In this document: one piece after another, positions 23,748-33,055 of the stretch | Layout: every line of letters begins with the position of its first letter | Position numbering within the stretch: the first letter of the stretch is position 1 | NCBI GenBank assembly: GCA_947476925.1 | Contig: CANJSF010000027.1 | Coordinates: 1 to 45,111 of the forward strand | Direction: 5' to 3' | Length of the DNA stretch: 45,111 nt | From: Rhodospirillaceae bacterium | GTDB lineage: Bacteria; Pseudomonadota; Alphaproteobacteria; Rhodospirillales; Rhodospirillaceae | Notes under the pieces: generated by a model | Databases searched by the model: none | Seen by the model: only the letters and a program-made list of their open reading frames with translations | What the model was told of the DNA's origin: nothing | Made by a program: the position numbers and the translations under genes

Positions 23748-25484
23748 ATGCAGTGCGTTATCCGTAACATCATCCGGAAAAGCCGTGGCGGCATTTCTGC
23801 CAAAGAACAAGTGGTTGACGCCGACATTCTTCTCATTGGACGCGGAAACGATTGCGGAATCCATTTGCAGGACCCACGGGTGTTGTTGCGCCATGCGGAG
23901 CTTACACTTCGTAAGGGGGACGTTTACGTCGCGCCCGCATCGGGGGCCGACGTTCGCGTCAATGGAAACCTGACGCAGATGGTCAAGCTGTCCGTCGGCG
24001 ACGTCATCAGGATTGGCCCTTATGATCTCACGCTTGAGGCCAATGACCAGCACGGCAAAGTTACGATAGCGGTCGAACTAATTGATGCCCTGGCCGAAGA
24101 CCTTGGCCTCATACTCGCGCAATCAGCCATTCGTACGGGCCGCATTTCGCTACGTGCAATGTCATGGGCATTTGCAATAATTGTGCTTGCGGCGCTGTTT
24201 GTTGCTCCGCTTGTCACAAATCTGTTTCATGTTTCTTCCCCGAGCAACACCTTGATGAGCAGGAGCGAGAGCAACGTAGCAGCTGCGCCGACGGAAATGT
24301 GGTCAAGCGGCGGCATTTCAGCGGCACATAAATTTTTCGGAGAGTCATGCGAAACCTGCCACGTCACCCCCTTTGTGCCCGTGCAAGACATCACGTGCTT
24401 GGGGTGTCACGAGAGTGTTGAGCATCATGCAGACCCTGTGAAGTTCGCGTTTGCTTCATTTGAAGGCCGCGCCTGCCAAAGCTGTCACAAAGAACATCAA
24501 GGCAATCAGACTATTGCGCTTTCAAACCAAGACTTCTGTGTCGACTGCCACAAAGACTTCGCAGCGCGCGCGCCCAAAAGCGAATTGCTGCCGGTCGCCG
24601 ATTTTGGCACTGCGCACCCTGAGTTTAAACCAACTGTTGTTACCGACGCGGCGCTATTGGCGTTTAATCGCGATCAGTTTATTAGCGCTACGTCGCCTCC
24701 GCGCGAAGATTCCAGTCTCGATTTCCCACATAGCAAACATTTACGTGCCGAAGGCGTGCGCGACCCCGCGCGCGGGAATGTTCAACTAAAATGCCAGAAC
24801 TGCCATCAGCCTGAAGGTGGCGGCGCGTACATGTTGCCCATCTCATTCGAAAAGCACTGCCATCAATGCCATGCGTTGAAGTTTGATGTTTATGTCCCCG
24901 ACCGAGAGCTGACCCACGGCAAACCCGAGGAAATGTTTAAGCAAGTGAGCGATGTTTATGACGCTGTGGCCATGCGAGGTGGGTACGAAGAGCCCGAAGC
25001 GCCACCTCTTATCCGTCGCCGCGCCGGCGAGCCGTTGACCCCAACCCAAAAGAAAGAAGCCTTGGATTGGTCCGCTGAAAAAACCAATGCCATTCTCAAT
25101 GGCCGTTTTGGAAAGGGCCAGTGCGACGGTTGCCACAAGATTTTTGAGACCACGGCATCAAGCGGACCGACGGGCGCGGGCTGGGGCGTCGAGCCGGTTC
25201 TGGCGTCGACGAATTGGTACCCCAAGGCGCGTTTTGATCACGGTCGCCATCGCGACATGCAATGCGAAACTTGCCACCAGGCCAAACTGTCGGTGGCCTC
25301 CAGCGATGTCCTAATGCCATCGATCAGTACGTGTCGCTCGTGCCATGGGGGTGAACATGCCACCGACAAAGTGCCCTCGACTTGCATTTCGTGTCATGGG
25401 TTTCATCGCAAAGGCCTTGATCCAATGAAAAAGACCGCGGCCGAAGCTCACGGACCGGTTTCAAAGCCTGTGGCCAAGCCATGA
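23748..25484 (+). CDS. FHA domain - transmembrane helix - periplasmic decaheme cytochrome c
   Basis: The 578-aa protein begins with an FHA domain (residues about 1-100: GR at 31-32, RHAEL around His49, VNG at 71-73). The serine usually found three residues before the conserved His is a leucine here. One membrane helix (about 138-158) is followed by a periplasmic part with ten CXXCH motifs (CETCH, CLGCH, CQSCH, CVDCH, CQNCH, CHQCH, CDGCH, CETCH, CRSCH, CISCH). That is enough for ten covalent hemes, resembling cytochrome c3/NapC-NrfB type multiheme folds. Start 23748 is the first ATG after the upstream stop; the longer open frame overlaps the cyt b gene in another frame. It would link phosphothreonine-dependent signalling in the cytoplasm to periplasmic electron transfer. 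Confidence 0.88.
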   Translation: MQCVIRNIIRKSRGGISAKEQVVDADILLIGRGNDCGIHLQDPRVLLRHAELTLRKGDVYVAPASGADVRVNGNLTQMVKLSVGDVIRIGPYDLTLEANDQHGKVTIAVELIDALAEDLGLILAQSAIRTGRISLRAMSWAFAIIVLAALFVAPLVTNLFHVSSPSNTLMSRSESNVAAAPTEMWSSGGISAAHKFFGESCETCHVTPFVPVQDITCLGCHESVEHHADPVKFAFASFEGRACQSCHKEHQGNQTIALSNQDFCVDCHKDFAARAPKSELLPVADFGTAHPEFKPTVVTDAALLAFNRDQFISATSPPREDSSLDFPHSKHLRAEGVRDPARGNVQLKCQNCHQPEGGGAYMLPISFEKHCHQCHALKFDVYVPDRELTHGKPEEMFKQVSDVYDAVAMRGGYEEPEAPPLIRRRAGEPLTPTQKKEALDWSAEKTNAILNGRFGKGQCDGCHKIFETTASSGPTGAGWGVEPVLASTNWYPKARFDHGRHRDMQCETCHQAKLSVASSDVLMPSISTCRSCHGGEHATDKVPSTCISCHGFHRKGLDPMKKTAAEAHGPVSKPVAKP

Positions 25485-27346
25485 TGTTGCGCGGCACCAC
25501 CTGCCTTAACCTTGTCCTGGCTGCTGTTTTGGGTTTTGCATCAGTAACGCGGGCTCAACAGTTGACCATCGACGATGTCGACCGTGTTGTCGGTCAGGCG
25601 TTGACCGAGGCGGCATCGCGCGGGGTTCGCAATGGGGCCATTAGCGTCACTGACCGTGTCGGCAATGTGTTGGGGGTCTATGTCATTAACCCCACACAAA
25701 CGCCGATGATGAAGGTGGACTCTGGGCGCGGTATTCCGCTCGGCAACGGCCTCGAGCAAATCCAACTTCCCGCGACGTTCGGCAGTATCGCTAAAGCTAT
25801 CACTGGCGCGTATCTTTCATCGTCGGGCAACGCGTTCTCGACCCGTACGGCCAGTTTGATCGTGCAGGAAAATTTTTACCCCGGCGAACAAGGTCAACCG
25901 GGCGGACCGCTGTCGGGCGTGCAATTCAGTCAGTTGCCGTGCTCTGACCTTTCAGCGTTCGGTACGGCACTCGGTGTCGGCCCGCGGCGATCGCCGTTGG
26001 GATTGTCGGCCGACCCGGGCGGCTTCCCACTTTATAAGAACGGCGTTGTTGTAGGTGGCGTAGGCGTGATGGCCGATGGCACCTATGGTCTCGATGGCAT
26101 GATCGTCGATTACGACCGCAATCTCGACGAACTCATTGCCACGGCTGCCGTACGCGGTTTTGACGCGCCGGAAGACATCAAAGGGCACCGCATTACTGTT
26201 GAAGGCAAAGTCTTTCGTTATTCCGATCTCGACGCCACGGATTTGAACACCAATGCCACGAGCGCGTTAAATCTTGCCAACTACATTGCGGTGCCTGGCT
26301 ATGCGCCTGCGGGTCGCCGGGCGGGTCATGTGTTTGGATCAGCCTCATCGGGTATTCGGCCCGAAGGGCGGCAAGAGTATCAGGCTATTGACGCCTGGGT
26401 CCTTGACGACGGTACTGGTGCTAATCGTTACGCACCGCGTGCCTCTTTGGCCCCCACTGTTGGGGGGCTAAACGCTATTGAAGCGCGCACGATCATCAAT
26501 GACGCGCTGATGGTTGCAGTTCGCGCTCGTGCGCAAATCCGCCGCCCCTTGGGCAGCTTTGCACAAGTGAGCGTGTCGGTTGTTGATCTTGAATCCAACG
26601 TGTTGGCGCTGGCGCGCACGCCCGACGCGCCGGTGTTTGGCATCGATGTTTCTCTGCAAAAAGCCCGTAGCGCATTGTTCTTTTCCAGGCCCACAAGTGC
26701 GGCGGAGTTGCGCGCCATCGGTCGCCAAGACCTCATACCCGGAGTGTTGTCTATTGCGCCCTTAGGCACATACGTCGATTCCATGCAGGCCCTCCTGGGC
26801 GGCGCTGCTTTGACAAATGGGGTGGCTTACGGCGAACGTTCTGTCGGCAATTTAGCGCGGCCTTTCTATCCCGACGGCCTCAATGGCCTCGGTAACGGCC
26901 CGCTGGCGAAGCCGTTCAATGTGTGGAGCCCCTTCAATACCGGCCTGCAACTTGATTTGGTTGTTGGTGATATTGTGGCTCGGCTTGATGGCTCTGCACC
27001 TCCTGCTCAGGGCTGCACCGCGTTGCCGCAGGCAGCGGGCGCAGCGGTAGGCCCCACCCGCTTGGCCAATGGTTTGCAAATTTTTGCCGGCGGCGTTCCG
27101 ATTTTTCGGGGTGAGCAATTGGTTGGCGCCATAGGCGTGTCGGGCGATGGCATCGACCAAGACGACATGATCGCGTTCCTCGGGTTGCACAATGCGGGGC
27201 AACGTCTCGGAACCGGGCTTGGCAATGCGCCAGCGGCACGCCGGGCCGACTCGGTGTCGGCGGGCGGCGTCAATTTGCGCTACGTAAATTGCCCATTCTC
27301 ACCGTTTCTGAATTCACGGGAGCAGCGCGTATGCGTCGGCAAATAA
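25481..27346 (+). CDS. Secreted protein with two GlcG/HbpS-like heme-binding domains
   Basis: A signal peptide (ending SVTRAQQ, about residue 26) precedes two copies of the GlcG/HbpS (DUF336) fold. The first spans about 28-235 (TIDDVDRVVGQALTEAASRG, AISVTDRVGNVLGVY, GGVGVMADGTYGLDG) and the second about 330-600 (ARTIINDALMVAVRARAQIR, VSVVDLESNVLALAR, FRGEQLVGAIGVSGDGIDQDD). Each copy carries a long insert compared with the roughly 140-residue single-domain proteins. HbpS-type members bind heme; others are of unknown role. Start ATG 25481 overlaps the previous stop (ATGA). A role in heme handling or as a redox partner at the periplasm/outer membrane is inferred from the operon. Confidence 0.85.
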   Translation: MMLRGTTCLNLVLAAVLGFASVTRAQQLTIDDVDRVVGQALTEAASRGVRNGAISVTDRVGNVLGVYVINPTQTPMMKVDSGRGIPLGNGLEQIQLPATFGSIAKAITGAYLSSSGNAFSTRTASLIVQENFYPGEQGQPGGPLSGVQFSQLPCSDLSAFGTALGVGPRRSPLGLSADPGGFPLYKNGVVVGGVGVMADGTYGLDGMIVDYDRNLDELIATAAVRGFDAPEDIKGHRITVEGKVFRYSDLDATDLNTNATSALNLANYIAVPGYAPAGRRAGHVFGSASSGIRPEGRQEYQAIDAWVLDDGTGANRYAPRASLAPTVGGLNAIEARTIINDALMVAVRARAQIRRPLGSFAQVSVSVVDLESNVLALARTPDAPVFGIDVSLQKARSALFFSRPTSAAELRAIGRQDLIPGVLSIAPLGTYVDSMQALLGGAALTNGVAYGERSVGNLARPFYPDGLNGLGNGPLAKPFNVWSPFNTGLQLDLVVGDIVARLDGSAPPAQGCTALPQAAGAAVGPTRLANGLQIFAGGVPIFRGEQLVGAIGVSGDGIDQDDMIAFLGLHNAGQRLGTGLGNAPAARRADSVSAGGVNLRYVNCPFSPFLNSREQRVCVGK

Positions 27347-29091
27347 TTGCCCTGTGCGTTGCTTTGGCTGGCATCACGCAAGTTGCCGATGCGAGAGATC
27401 AAGATTCTGATCGCCGTCGCCCGGGCCGACCCGAGCCTCAGCGGCGCGATTTACCATCCATCGATCCTAATGCGGTCGCACCGCCCTCTCGCTCGTTGCC
27501 GCGCGAGACCATCCCCGTGCCCGATCGTTGGCGGATTGTTGAATCGATCGGCGTAAAAGATAACTGGCTCGATCCGTATAATCAGAACACGCTTAAGGCC
27601 GACCGGCCTTTGTTCGACGATTGGTTCATCAACCTCGCGGCAATCTCCGACACTGTCTACGAATTGCGCGCACTGCCCACGCCTGTTGGTTTTCAGTCGA
27701 GCGAGCGGGCAGGGTCGGTCGATCTGTTTGGCCGCGAAGACCAAAGCATCTTTAATCAAAACTTGATTACCTCTTTATCGTTCATCAAGGGCGACACTGC
27801 CTTCAAGCCGCCCGATCTGGAATTCCGCATTACGCCGGTGTTCAATTATAATCGTGTGAAGGTGTTGGAAGACCGCGCGCTGTTCATTGATCCGCGCCAG
27901 GGCACCAAACGCACCGATGGTCACATCGCCATCCAGGAATTTTTTGTGGACTACCACATTCGCAACGTGTCGGATCGGTTCGACTTCGACTCATTGCGAG
28001 TCGGTATTCAGCCTCTCACGCTCGATTTTCGCGGGTTCCTATTTCAAGATCAGCAACCCGGTATTCGCCTGTTTGGCACGCGCGATAACAACCTGTGGCA
28101 ATACAACGTCGGCTGGTTCAAGCGACTTGAGAAAGACACCAACTCAGGCCTGAACACCTTTGCGTCTAAAATTCGCGATGATGATTTGGTGTTTGCCAAC
28201 CTCTATCATCAAGACTTTCCCGTGCCGGGCTACACAGTCCAGGGTGTGTTCGTTTACAACCGAAATCGAGAAGGCAACGACAAGCCGTTTTATGACCATA
28301 ACGGGTTTCTGCAACGCCCGGCCTCGATCGGTGTCGAACGGCCGTCAGGCTACGATGTTTACTACGCCGGCTTTAATGGTGATGGGCACTTTGGTCGCCT
28401 AAACTTAACGCACTCGTTTTATGCGGCTTTCGGCGACATTTCGGCCAACCAATTTACATCCATCACAAAGAATCAGAAGTCTAAAATCCGCAGCTTCTTT
28501 GGTGCCGTTGAACCTTCCATCGATTTCGATTGGATTCGTCTGCGCGCCCAAGCGTTGTACGCCAGCGGCGACGGCAACCCTTTTGACAACAAAGCGCGCG
28601 GCTTTGATGCAATTTTCGAGAACCCCCAGTTTGCCGGGGCCGAGACCAGTTTTTGGGTTCGCCAACCCGTTCCGCTGATTGGCGGCGGCGGCGTGGCCAT
28701 GTCTGTCCGCAACGGGATGTTGATCAATCTGCGCACCTCGAAAGAACACGGTCAGTCGAACTTTATCAATCCAGGAACGGTGTTGCTGGGTGCGGGCGCT
28801 GATTTCGACGTGCTGCCCGAACTGCGCATATCGGCCAACCTTAATCACATCGCTATGGCCAATACGGCGGTGGTTGAGGTGCTGCGCAATCAGCCGTTGT
28901 CTTCGAAAAATGTAGGCTGGGACGCTTCTATCGCCGCCATTTATCGCCCAACATTTATTCAAAACGTCGTTTTTCGTGCTTCAGGCGCAACGCTGTTGGG
29001 CGGCGGCGGATTCAAAGATTTATTCGCCGTTGAGGGCGATCGCGGCAAACGCTTCTATTCTGTCCTTTTCAATTTAATTCTGACCTACTAG
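27331..29091 (+). CDS. Outer-membrane beta-barrel protein, candidate conduit porin
   Basis: The 586-aa product has a signal peptide (MRRQIIALCVALAGITQVADA). After a Pro/Arg-rich linker comes a long series of amphipathic strands with aromatic girdle residues, ending FNLILTY with a C-terminal aromatic residue as in BAM-assembled barrels. Phrases such as LDFRGFLFQDQQPGIRLFG, NNLWQYNVGWFKRLEKDT and RLRAQALYASGDGNPFDN are typical barrel strands. I cannot name the family. The ATG at 27331 has GGGAG upstream and overlaps the GlcG-like gene by 16 bases. Placed between a periplasmic decaheme protein and a second decaheme protein, it is the natural candidate for the MtrB-like sheath, though homology to MtrB is not visible. 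Confidence 0.78.
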   Translation: MRRQIIALCVALAGITQVADARDQDSDRRRPGRPEPQRRDLPSIDPNAVAPPSRSLPRETIPVPDRWRIVESIGVKDNWLDPYNQNTLKADRPLFDDWFINLAAISDTVYELRALPTPVGFQSSERAGSVDLFGREDQSIFNQNLITSLSFIKGDTAFKPPDLEFRITPVFNYNRVKVLEDRALFIDPRQGTKRTDGHIAIQEFFVDYHIRNVSDRFDFDSLRVGIQPLTLDFRGFLFQDQQPGIRLFGTRDNNLWQYNVGWFKRLEKDTNSGLNTFASKIRDDDLVFANLYHQDFPVPGYTVQGVFVYNRNREGNDKPFYDHNGFLQRPASIGVERPSGYDVYYAGFNGDGHFGRLNLTHSFYAAFGDISANQFTSITKNQKSKIRSFFGAVEPSIDFDWIRLRAQALYASGDGNPFDNKARGFDAIFENPQFAGAETSFWVRQPVPLIGGGGVAMSVRNGMLINLRTSKEHGQSNFINPGTVLLGAGADFDVLPELRISANLNHIAMANTAVVEVLRNQPLSSKNVGWDASIAAIYRPTFIQNVVFRASGATLLGGGGFKDLFAVEGDRGKRFYSVLFNLILTY

Positions 29092-29097
29092 GCCGTG

Positions 29098-32000
29098 ATG
29101 CGGGCGTTAGTCATATCGATTGTGTTCAGTTTAGTCGCGGGCGCCGCTTTGGCGTCGGAAGGCGAGCACGCGCGCCACATCGACTACCCCATTTATCCGC
29201 CCGCTCCGCGCCAACAAAGCCAAGCCGATGCCGATGCCAAAAGTGCCGGTTGCCTTACGTGCCATTTGCAAACCGACCAACCGACCATGCATGATGTGCA
29301 GGGGTTGGTCATCGGCTGCACGGATTGCCACGGCGGCGACCCCAAAGTGATGTTGCCGAGCGGCACAGCCAAGGCCGATAAAAAATATCGCGCCACGCTC
29401 GATGCGGCTCATGTCCAGCCGTTGTTCCCCGATAGTTGGAGTTATCCATCCAGTCGCACGCCCGAGCGCACATACACGTTGCTCAATCGCGAAAGTCCGC
29501 AGTTCATTCGCTTTATCAATCCGGGCGACTACAGGGTCGCGCGTGAATCTTGCGGCGAATGCCACCTCGAAATTATTCAGGCCGCCGAACGCAGCCTTAT
29601 GGCTACGGGCGCAATGCTGTGGGGCGGGGCAAGCTACAACAACGGCATTTTGCCTTTTAAGAACTACATCCTCGGTTCAGCTTACACGACCAAAGGCGAG
29701 CCCGCCTCGGTTAAAAGCCCCGGGATTGTCGAGCAGTGGATGACCCGCGAGCGCGGCGTTTTACCACAGTTGTTTCCGTTGCCGTCGTGGGAGACCATCC
29801 CACCCGGAGATATCTTCCGCGTGTTCGAACGCGGTGGGCGCAACATCGTCACGCAATTCCCTGAAATTGGTTTGCCAAATATCGCCACGCAGGTGGGCAA
29901 CATCCAACGTCTAGAAGAACCCGGCCGTCCCGACATCCGCCAATCCAATCGTGGGCCTGGCACCGGCTTGCGCATCGCCGTTCCGGCCATCAATATTCAC
30001 AAAACGCGTCTGAACGATCCTTTTACGTGGATGATGGGAACCAACGACCAGCCGGGCGATTGGCGGTCATCGGGCTGCACGGCGTGCCACGTCGTTTACG
30101 CAAATGATCGTGACGGCTTGCACAGCGGGCCTTACGCCGCGCACGGGAATATGGGCGAGACAATCACGATCGACCCCACGATACCGAAGAACGAGCCAGG
30201 CCACCCGCTGGTGCATGCGTTCACCCGCGCCATTCCCACCAGCCAGTGCATGGTGTGCCACATGCACCAACCCAACATCTTTCTAAATTCCATGCTGGGT
30301 TACACCATGTGGGATTATGAATCCGATGCGCCCGCGTTATGGCCGGAGAAGCAGCAATATCCCACAGCCGCCGAAATGCGCACCGTGCTGAACCGCAATC
30401 CGGAAGAAGCTGCCACGCGCGGCAAGTGGGCTGATGTCGAATTTTTAAAAGACGTCAGCAAACTAAACCCAGGACTCAAAGACACACAATTTGCCGACTA
30501 TCACGGTCATGGGTGGAATTTCCGCGCTGTGCTCAAACGCGACCGCAAGGGAAACCTGCTCGATAAGGATGGCGCGAAGGTTTCGTTCGACGATACAGAG
30601 AAATGGACCAAAAGCGTGATCATGAAGTCGATTCACGTCGAGAAGGGCATGCACTGCGTCGATTGCCATTTCGAACAAGACGCCCACGGCTCCGGCTACA
30701 TCTATGGCGAAGTGGCCAATGCCATTGAGATTCGCTGTCAAGATTGCCATGGCAACGCCGATGCCTATCCGACCATGCGCACCTCGGGCCCCGCGGCCCG
30801 GCCTGGTGGATTTGATCTCACGACCTTGCGCGTTCAAGGCGGCAAGAGTCGTTTTGAATGGAAGGGGAGCGAGTGCGACAGGCCCGTGACCGAGAACCGC
30901 GATTGCAAGCTCATTCAACGCTCCGCTGTGAACCCGGGTTTGGAATGGGACATGAGTTTGGTGAAAGACTCGGTCAACCCCAACAAGCCCGATTACAACC
31001 CCAAAGCCGCTCGCGCCAAGTTAATGAGCAAAATCTCAACCGCCGACCAGGCCCAAACCTGGGGCCCCGGCGTGAAGCCTGCTGACCGTGCGCATAAAAC
31101 GGATGAGATGGAGTGCTACACCTGCCACCTGTCATGGACCACCTCATGTGCTGGGTGCCACTTGCCCATCCAGGCGAACTGGAAGACCGAGCGGCATCAT
31201 TATGAGGGTGGCGAAACGCGCAACTACGCCACTTACAATCCGCAAGTCGCGCGCGATGATATGTTCCAAATGGGTGTGCATCAAACCACCAAGGGAAATA
31301 CAGTTGCTCCGGTGCGCTCAACCTCGGCCTTGATTTTATCCTCGACCAATATCAACCGCGAAAAAATTTACATTCAGCAAGCGCCCATCGCTGCTTCGGG
31401 TTATTCAAGCCAAGCGTTTGCGCCACACTATCCGCACACGGAGCGCAAGGAAGAAACCAAAACCTGCGAAGATTGCCATGTGTCTGCGGATAACAATAAC
31501 AACGCCATCATGGCGCAGCTGTTGTTGCAGGGAACAAACTTCGTCAATTTCGTCGGTCACAATGCGTGGGTCGGCGCGCAAGGCGGCGTTGAAGCGGTGA
31601 CCGTTACCGAGTGGGATGAACCGCAGGCCGTGATTGGCAGCTACTTGCAACGCTACGCATATCCGGATTGGTTCAAGCAACATGAAGCGCGCGATCGCAA
31701 ACTCAAGAGCAGCCAAACGCATGGCGGCGGTACAGCTTCGTGCCTGCAATTGCGCGGTGAGTATTTGTATGTTGCCGAGGGCAAGCAGGGCATGCGCGTC
31801 TACGATGTGGCCTCAATTGCCAACAAGGGGGTGTCGCAACGCATTATTACGGCACCCTTTGCCGGCCCTGGTCACGACACACACGTGAGCAGCAAAAACG
31901 CCACCTGTTTGGCGCTGCCCACCAACCAACCTATCGCGCCTACCCGCATGTACGGCAGCGAAGAAAAGAAGAAATTGATGCTCGAGGACAACCAAGAGCA

Positions 32001-32946
32001 ACCAATTCATCCGCTGTACTCTTATGCGTTTGTTACCGACGCAGTTGAGGGTCTAATCGCGGTGAACATTGATACCCTAGCCGATGGCGAGCCTCGCAAT
32101 AATTTCCTCACGCGCGCCATGACGTGGAATGAGGGTGGCGTGCTGAGCGGCGCGCGGCACATCACCATCGCTGGCACGGTGTTTTATGTCAGCACTGACC
32201 AGGGCGTTGTGGTGCTGAACATGAACAACCCGCTCAAGCCGACAGTCATGGCAAACTTGCCTTTTGCTGGCGCGCGCGCCACAGCCGTGCAATTTCGGTA
32301 TCTGTTCGTGACCGACAATGCAGGCTTTCATGCGGTGGATGTCACTGATCCCGCCCGCCCGCGGCGTATCGACAGCGCGAATGTACCGCTTGCCGATGGT
32401 CAGCGTATTTACGTGGCACGCACGTTTGCCTATGTGGCGGCTGGCAAAGCGGGCTTGGCTATTATTGATGTAGAAAAACCCGAGCAGCCCAAGCTTTATC
32501 AAACCTTCAACGCCGACGGAAAACTCAACGACGCGCGCGATGTGATTGTCGGTACCACCAATGCCTCACTTTTTGCTTATGTGGCCGATGGCGCCAACGG
32601 CCTGAAGGTGCTGCAACTGACATCGCCTGAAAGCCAGCCTGGCTTTTATGGCTTCAGCCCCGACCCAAAGCCGGAATTGATTGCCTGGTGGAAAACCAAA
32701 TGGCCCGCGCTGGCGCTATCGAAAGGGCTCGACCGCGACCGTGGCGTTGATGAAACCGGCAATCAAATGGCGGTTTTCGGGCGCTTGGGCTCCAGGCCCT
32801 TCAACGCCGAGGAAGCCCGCGCATTTTATACCAAGTTCGGCAAGGTGTGGTCGGTTAGCAATGATTTGCGCCTTGACGATTTCCGAGGGTTATCTGCAAC
32901 GGCAAAGACCGTCGGCGCAACGGGCGCGAACATCAGCACCAATTAG
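29098..32946 (+). CDS. Large decaheme cytochrome c with C-terminal LVIVD beta-propeller
   Basis: The 1282-aa protein has a Sec signal peptide (ending GAALAS) without a lipobox. Ten CXXCH motifs lie in residues about 50-800: CLTCH, CTDCH, CGECH, CTACH, CMVCH, CVDCH, CQDCH, CYTCH, CAGCH, CEDCH. Roughly residues 870-1185 hold LVIVD-type repeats (YLYVAEGKQGMRVYDV, FYVSTDQGVVVLNM, FVTDNAGFHAVDVTDPARP, YVAAGKAGLAIIDVEKPEQP), a propeller common on cell-surface proteins. The ATG at 29098 follows the barrel stop by 6 bases; a GTG codon at 29095 is an alternative. It is the last gene of the operon and the best candidate for the terminal, possibly surface-exposed, electron carrier. Confidence 0.88.
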   Translation: MRALVISIVFSLVAGAALASEGEHARHIDYPIYPPAPRQQSQADADAKSAGCLTCHLQTDQPTMHDVQGLVIGCTDCHGGDPKVMLPSGTAKADKKYRATLDAAHVQPLFPDSWSYPSSRTPERTYTLLNRESPQFIRFINPGDYRVARESCGECHLEIIQAAERSLMATGAMLWGGASYNNGILPFKNYILGSAYTTKGEPASVKSPGIVEQWMTRERGVLPQLFPLPSWETIPPGDIFRVFERGGRNIVTQFPEIGLPNIATQVGNIQRLEEPGRPDIRQSNRGPGTGLRIAVPAINIHKTRLNDPFTWMMGTNDQPGDWRSSGCTACHVVYANDRDGLHSGPYAAHGNMGETITIDPTIPKNEPGHPLVHAFTRAIPTSQCMVCHMHQPNIFLNSMLGYTMWDYESDAPALWPEKQQYPTAAEMRTVLNRNPEEAATRGKWADVEFLKDVSKLNPGLKDTQFADYHGHGWNFRAVLKRDRKGNLLDKDGAKVSFDDTEKWTKSVIMKSIHVEKGMHCVDCHFEQDAHGSGYIYGEVANAIEIRCQDCHGNADAYPTMRTSGPAARPGGFDLTTLRVQGGKSRFEWKGSECDRPVTENRDCKLIQRSAVNPGLEWDMSLVKDSVNPNKPDYNPKAARAKLMSKISTADQAQTWGPGVKPADRAHKTDEMECYTCHLSWTTSCAGCHLPIQANWKTERHHYEGGETRNYATYNPQVARDDMFQMGVHQTTKGNTVAPVRSTSALILSSTNINREKIYIQQAPIAASGYSSQAFAPHYPHTERKEETKTCEDCHVSADNNNNAIMAQLLLQGTNFVNFVGHNAWVGAQGGVEAVTVTEWDEPQAVIGSYLQRYAYPDWFKQHEARDRKLKSSQTHGGGTASCLQLRGEYLYVAEGKQGMRVYDVASIANKGVSQRIITAPFAGPGHDTHVSSKNATCLALPTNQPIAPTRMYGSEEKKKLMLEDNQEQPIHPLYSYAFVTDAVEGLIAVNIDTLADGEPRNNFLTRAMTWNEGGVLSGARHITIAGTVFYVSTDQGVVVLNMNNPLKPTVMANLPFAGARATAVQFRYLFVTDNAGFHAVDVTDPARPRRIDSANVPLADGQRIYVARTFAYVAAGKAGLAIIDVEKPEQPKLYQTFNADGKLNDARDVIVGTTNASLFAYVADGANGLKVLQLTSPESQPGFYGFSPDPKPELIAWWKTKWPALALSKGLDRDRGVDETGNQMAVFGRLGSRPFNAEEARAFYTKFGKVWSVSNDLRLDDFRGLSATAKTVGATGANISTN

Positions 32947-32984
32947 GTCAGCGATCACAACAAAACCCTGTTATTACTCCAGCG

Positions 32985-33005
32985 GCATATACCGCGCCGG
33001 TATGC
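32985..33005 (+). terminator. Imperfect terminator-like hairpin between convergent cytochrome genes
   Basis: GCATATACC (32985-32993) pairs with GGTATGC (32999-33005), with two extra bases bulged on the left arm and a GCGCC loop. TTGTATTT follows. It sits in the 109-base gap between the ends of the decaheme-LVIVD and c554-type genes, where termination is expected. Confidence 0.4.
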
Positions 33006-33055
33006 TTGTATTTAGCTCATAAATAATAGCCAAAGGCCAACTAGAAAGGCTTTTG

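Noticed and set aside
20506-32946. Direct MtrCAB orthology
   Set aside because: Only the layer order and heme counts are similar; I see no recognisable MtrA, MtrB or MtrC sequence signatures, so the conduit call rests on architecture alone.
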